In this document: positions 63,171 to 64,000 of the stretch, piece by piece
Layout of the letters: each line of letters opens with the position of its first letter
How positions within the stretch are numbered: position 1 is the first letter of the stretch
Origin: Planctomycetota bacterium
Lineage (GTDB): Bacteria; Planctomycetota; UBA1135; UBA2386
Assembly: GCA_016713175.1 (NCBI GenBank)
Contig: JADJPQ010000014.1
Coordinates: forward strand, 116,016 to 180,015
Direction of reading: 5' to 3'
DNA: 64,000 bases
Position numbers and translations under genes: made by a program
Notes under the pieces: generated by a model
What the model saw: the letters and a program-made list of their open reading frames with translations, nothing else
Told to the model about the DNA's origin: nothing
The model's database searches: none

Positions 63171-64000
63171 TCACGTAGAGACCAGCGCCCGCAACAGCGC
63201 CGGCAGGACCAGCAGCGCCGATACCAAGGCCGCGAGCAGCGACAGGCTGACCAGCAGCCCGAACGCGAAGGTGCCCTTGAACTCGCTGCCGAGGATCGTC
63301 ACGAACCCGACCAGCAACAGGATCGTCGTGATCACCACCGGCCGACCGGCGGTCGTCAGGGTCGCCTGCAGCGCCGCGGGCGTCGCCGCGCCGGCAAGCC
63401 GTTCTTCCCGCCAACGAGCGACCACATGGATCGCGTCGTCGATCATCAGGCCGAAGGCGACACAGAACGCGATCATCGTCAACGGCCGCACGGCGATGCC
63501 GCAGATCGCCATGGTGGCCAGCACCAGCAGCAGCGGCAGCAGGCAACTCAGCATCGCGCAGATGCCCAGGCGCAGGTCGCGACACTGCAGGAACACCAGC
63601 ACGAAGATCACCACCAGCGAGCCGAAGAACGACCAGACCAGGTCCCAGGTCAACTGGTCGACCATCGCGGTGCCGACCAGTTGCACGCCAGCGAGTTCGG
63701 CGGTGAACGCCGTCGGCCGTGCACAGAGACCGCGCGCGGCGGCCAGGAACTGCTGCCACGACGTGCTGCCGAGATCCTCGCGCAGGACCAGCACCCGGGC
63801 AACCGTGCCGGCCCGGTTCAACAACCCCGCCGGCAAGGCGCCGAGAGTGCCGAGGGCGGAGAGCGTCGTCGGCGACATTCCGTCGCCAACCAGGTCGGCA
63901 AGCGACAGCGTTCGCGACGTGCCGGGCAGCGCTTCGAAACCGTTGCACAACTCCGTCAGTTCGCGTTGCACGGTCGCGTCGGCGAATCCCGTCGGCGCGC
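63171..64000 (-). CDS. RND/MMPL-family exporter, C-terminal part (runs off the window)
   Basis: About 277 residues are visible, and the frame is open to the window edge, so the start lies beyond it. It carries the last transmembrane domain of an MMPL/SSD-like RND transporter: helices VWSFFGSLVVIFVLVFL and LLPLLLVLATMAICGIAV, then the conserved AFGLMIDDAIHVVARWREE with the Asp pair used in proton relay, and TILLLVGFVTILGSEFKG, ending in ALVSALLVLPALLRAL. The transported compound is probably a lipid or hydrophobic compound. Neighbours: 40 bases before the multi-spanning protein gene. Confidence 0.82.
   Translation of the reverse strand, partial: APTGFADATVQRELTELCNGFEALPGTSRTLSLADLVGDGMSPTTLSALGTLGALPAGLLNRAGTVARVLVLREDLGSTSWQQFLAAARGLCARPTAFTAELAGVQLVGTAMVDQLTWDLVWSFFGSLVVIFVLVFLQCRDLRLGICAMLSCLLPLLLVLATMAICGIAVRPLTMIAFCVAFGLMIDDAIHVVARWREERLAGAATPAALQATLTTAGRPVVITTILLLVGFVTILGSEFKGTFAFGLLVSLSLLAALVSALLVLPALLRALVST

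Overview
The window is very GC-rich by eye, except for one island, and is packed with short intergenic gaps. It most resembles a chromosome segment of a member of the Planctomycetota. The reasons are inferential. It carries many secreted or lipid-anchored proteins of unknown function, carboxypeptidase-regulatory-like (CarboxypepD_reg) secreted proteins, a secreted protein ending in a planctomycete-style C-terminal module (GTGC...GTGG...FFQ...), an ECF sigma/FecR-like pair, an excisionase-fold HTH tethered to the membrane, and few clear Shine-Dalgarno sequences. No rRNA, tRNA, CRISPR array, insertion sequence or phage gene was seen.

Layout. 0.07-5.7 kb (minus strand): OmpA-like lipoprotein, FGE-fold lipoprotein and rsmA joined by 4-base overlaps; a membrane-tethered HTH protein with a terminator; an anti-sigma/ECF sigma pair. 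5.7-10.2 kb (minus): apaG, two related small lipoproteins, a YchJ/SEC-C protein, a phosphomannomutase and threonine aldolase. 10.3-13.8 kb (plus): an envelope coiled-coil/barrel protein, then a SerB-like phosphatase overlapping a class V aminotransferase (serine synthesis). 13.87-17.1 kb (plus): two ARG-box-like operators in front of argG-argH-short N-acetylglutamate synthase, all overlapping by 4 bases, followed tail-to-tail by a lipoprotein of the arginine/agmatine deiminase family. 18.3-25.6 kb: usp, a DNA-methylase-fold protein, rsmE, two oxidoreductases, an MpaB-like protein, asd, a frameshifted small gene and a methyltransferase. 25.7-33.7 kb: a repeat-rich secreted protein, DUF2459, FapA-CBS, and a Nudix-LOG-CysQ-like operon.

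33.8-36.5 kb is a lower-GC island. All genes there read on the minus strand: a cysteine-rich secreted peptide with a duplicated five-cysteine module, a MauE/DoxX-like membrane protein and a carboxypeptidase-regulatory-like protein, all broken by frame changes. A neighbouring metallo-hydrolase (36.6-37.9 kb) is also frameshifted. 38.1-64 kb returns to intact genes: rlmD, galM, a MauG-type dihaem peroxidase, a kinase-like protein without its phospho-acceptor histidine but with an intact receiver, a serine-hydrolase fold without its catalytic residues, a beta-helix secreted protein, several very large envelope proteins, an MBL hydrolase, an Fpg-family glycosylase, a redoxin, a secreted alpha/beta hydrolase, pyrophosphatase, a TPR protein and the end of an RND/MMPL exporter that runs off the window.

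Two organisational themes recur. Co-directional neighbours overlap by exactly ATGA or GTGA nine times. A TAnnnT hexamer sits 6-11 bases before the start codon of at least eight genes, which suggests leaderless or near-leaderless transcripts. The most novel items are the Cys-rich peptide/MauE island, the C-terminal module shared by two secreted proteins, and the pseudo-enzymes.
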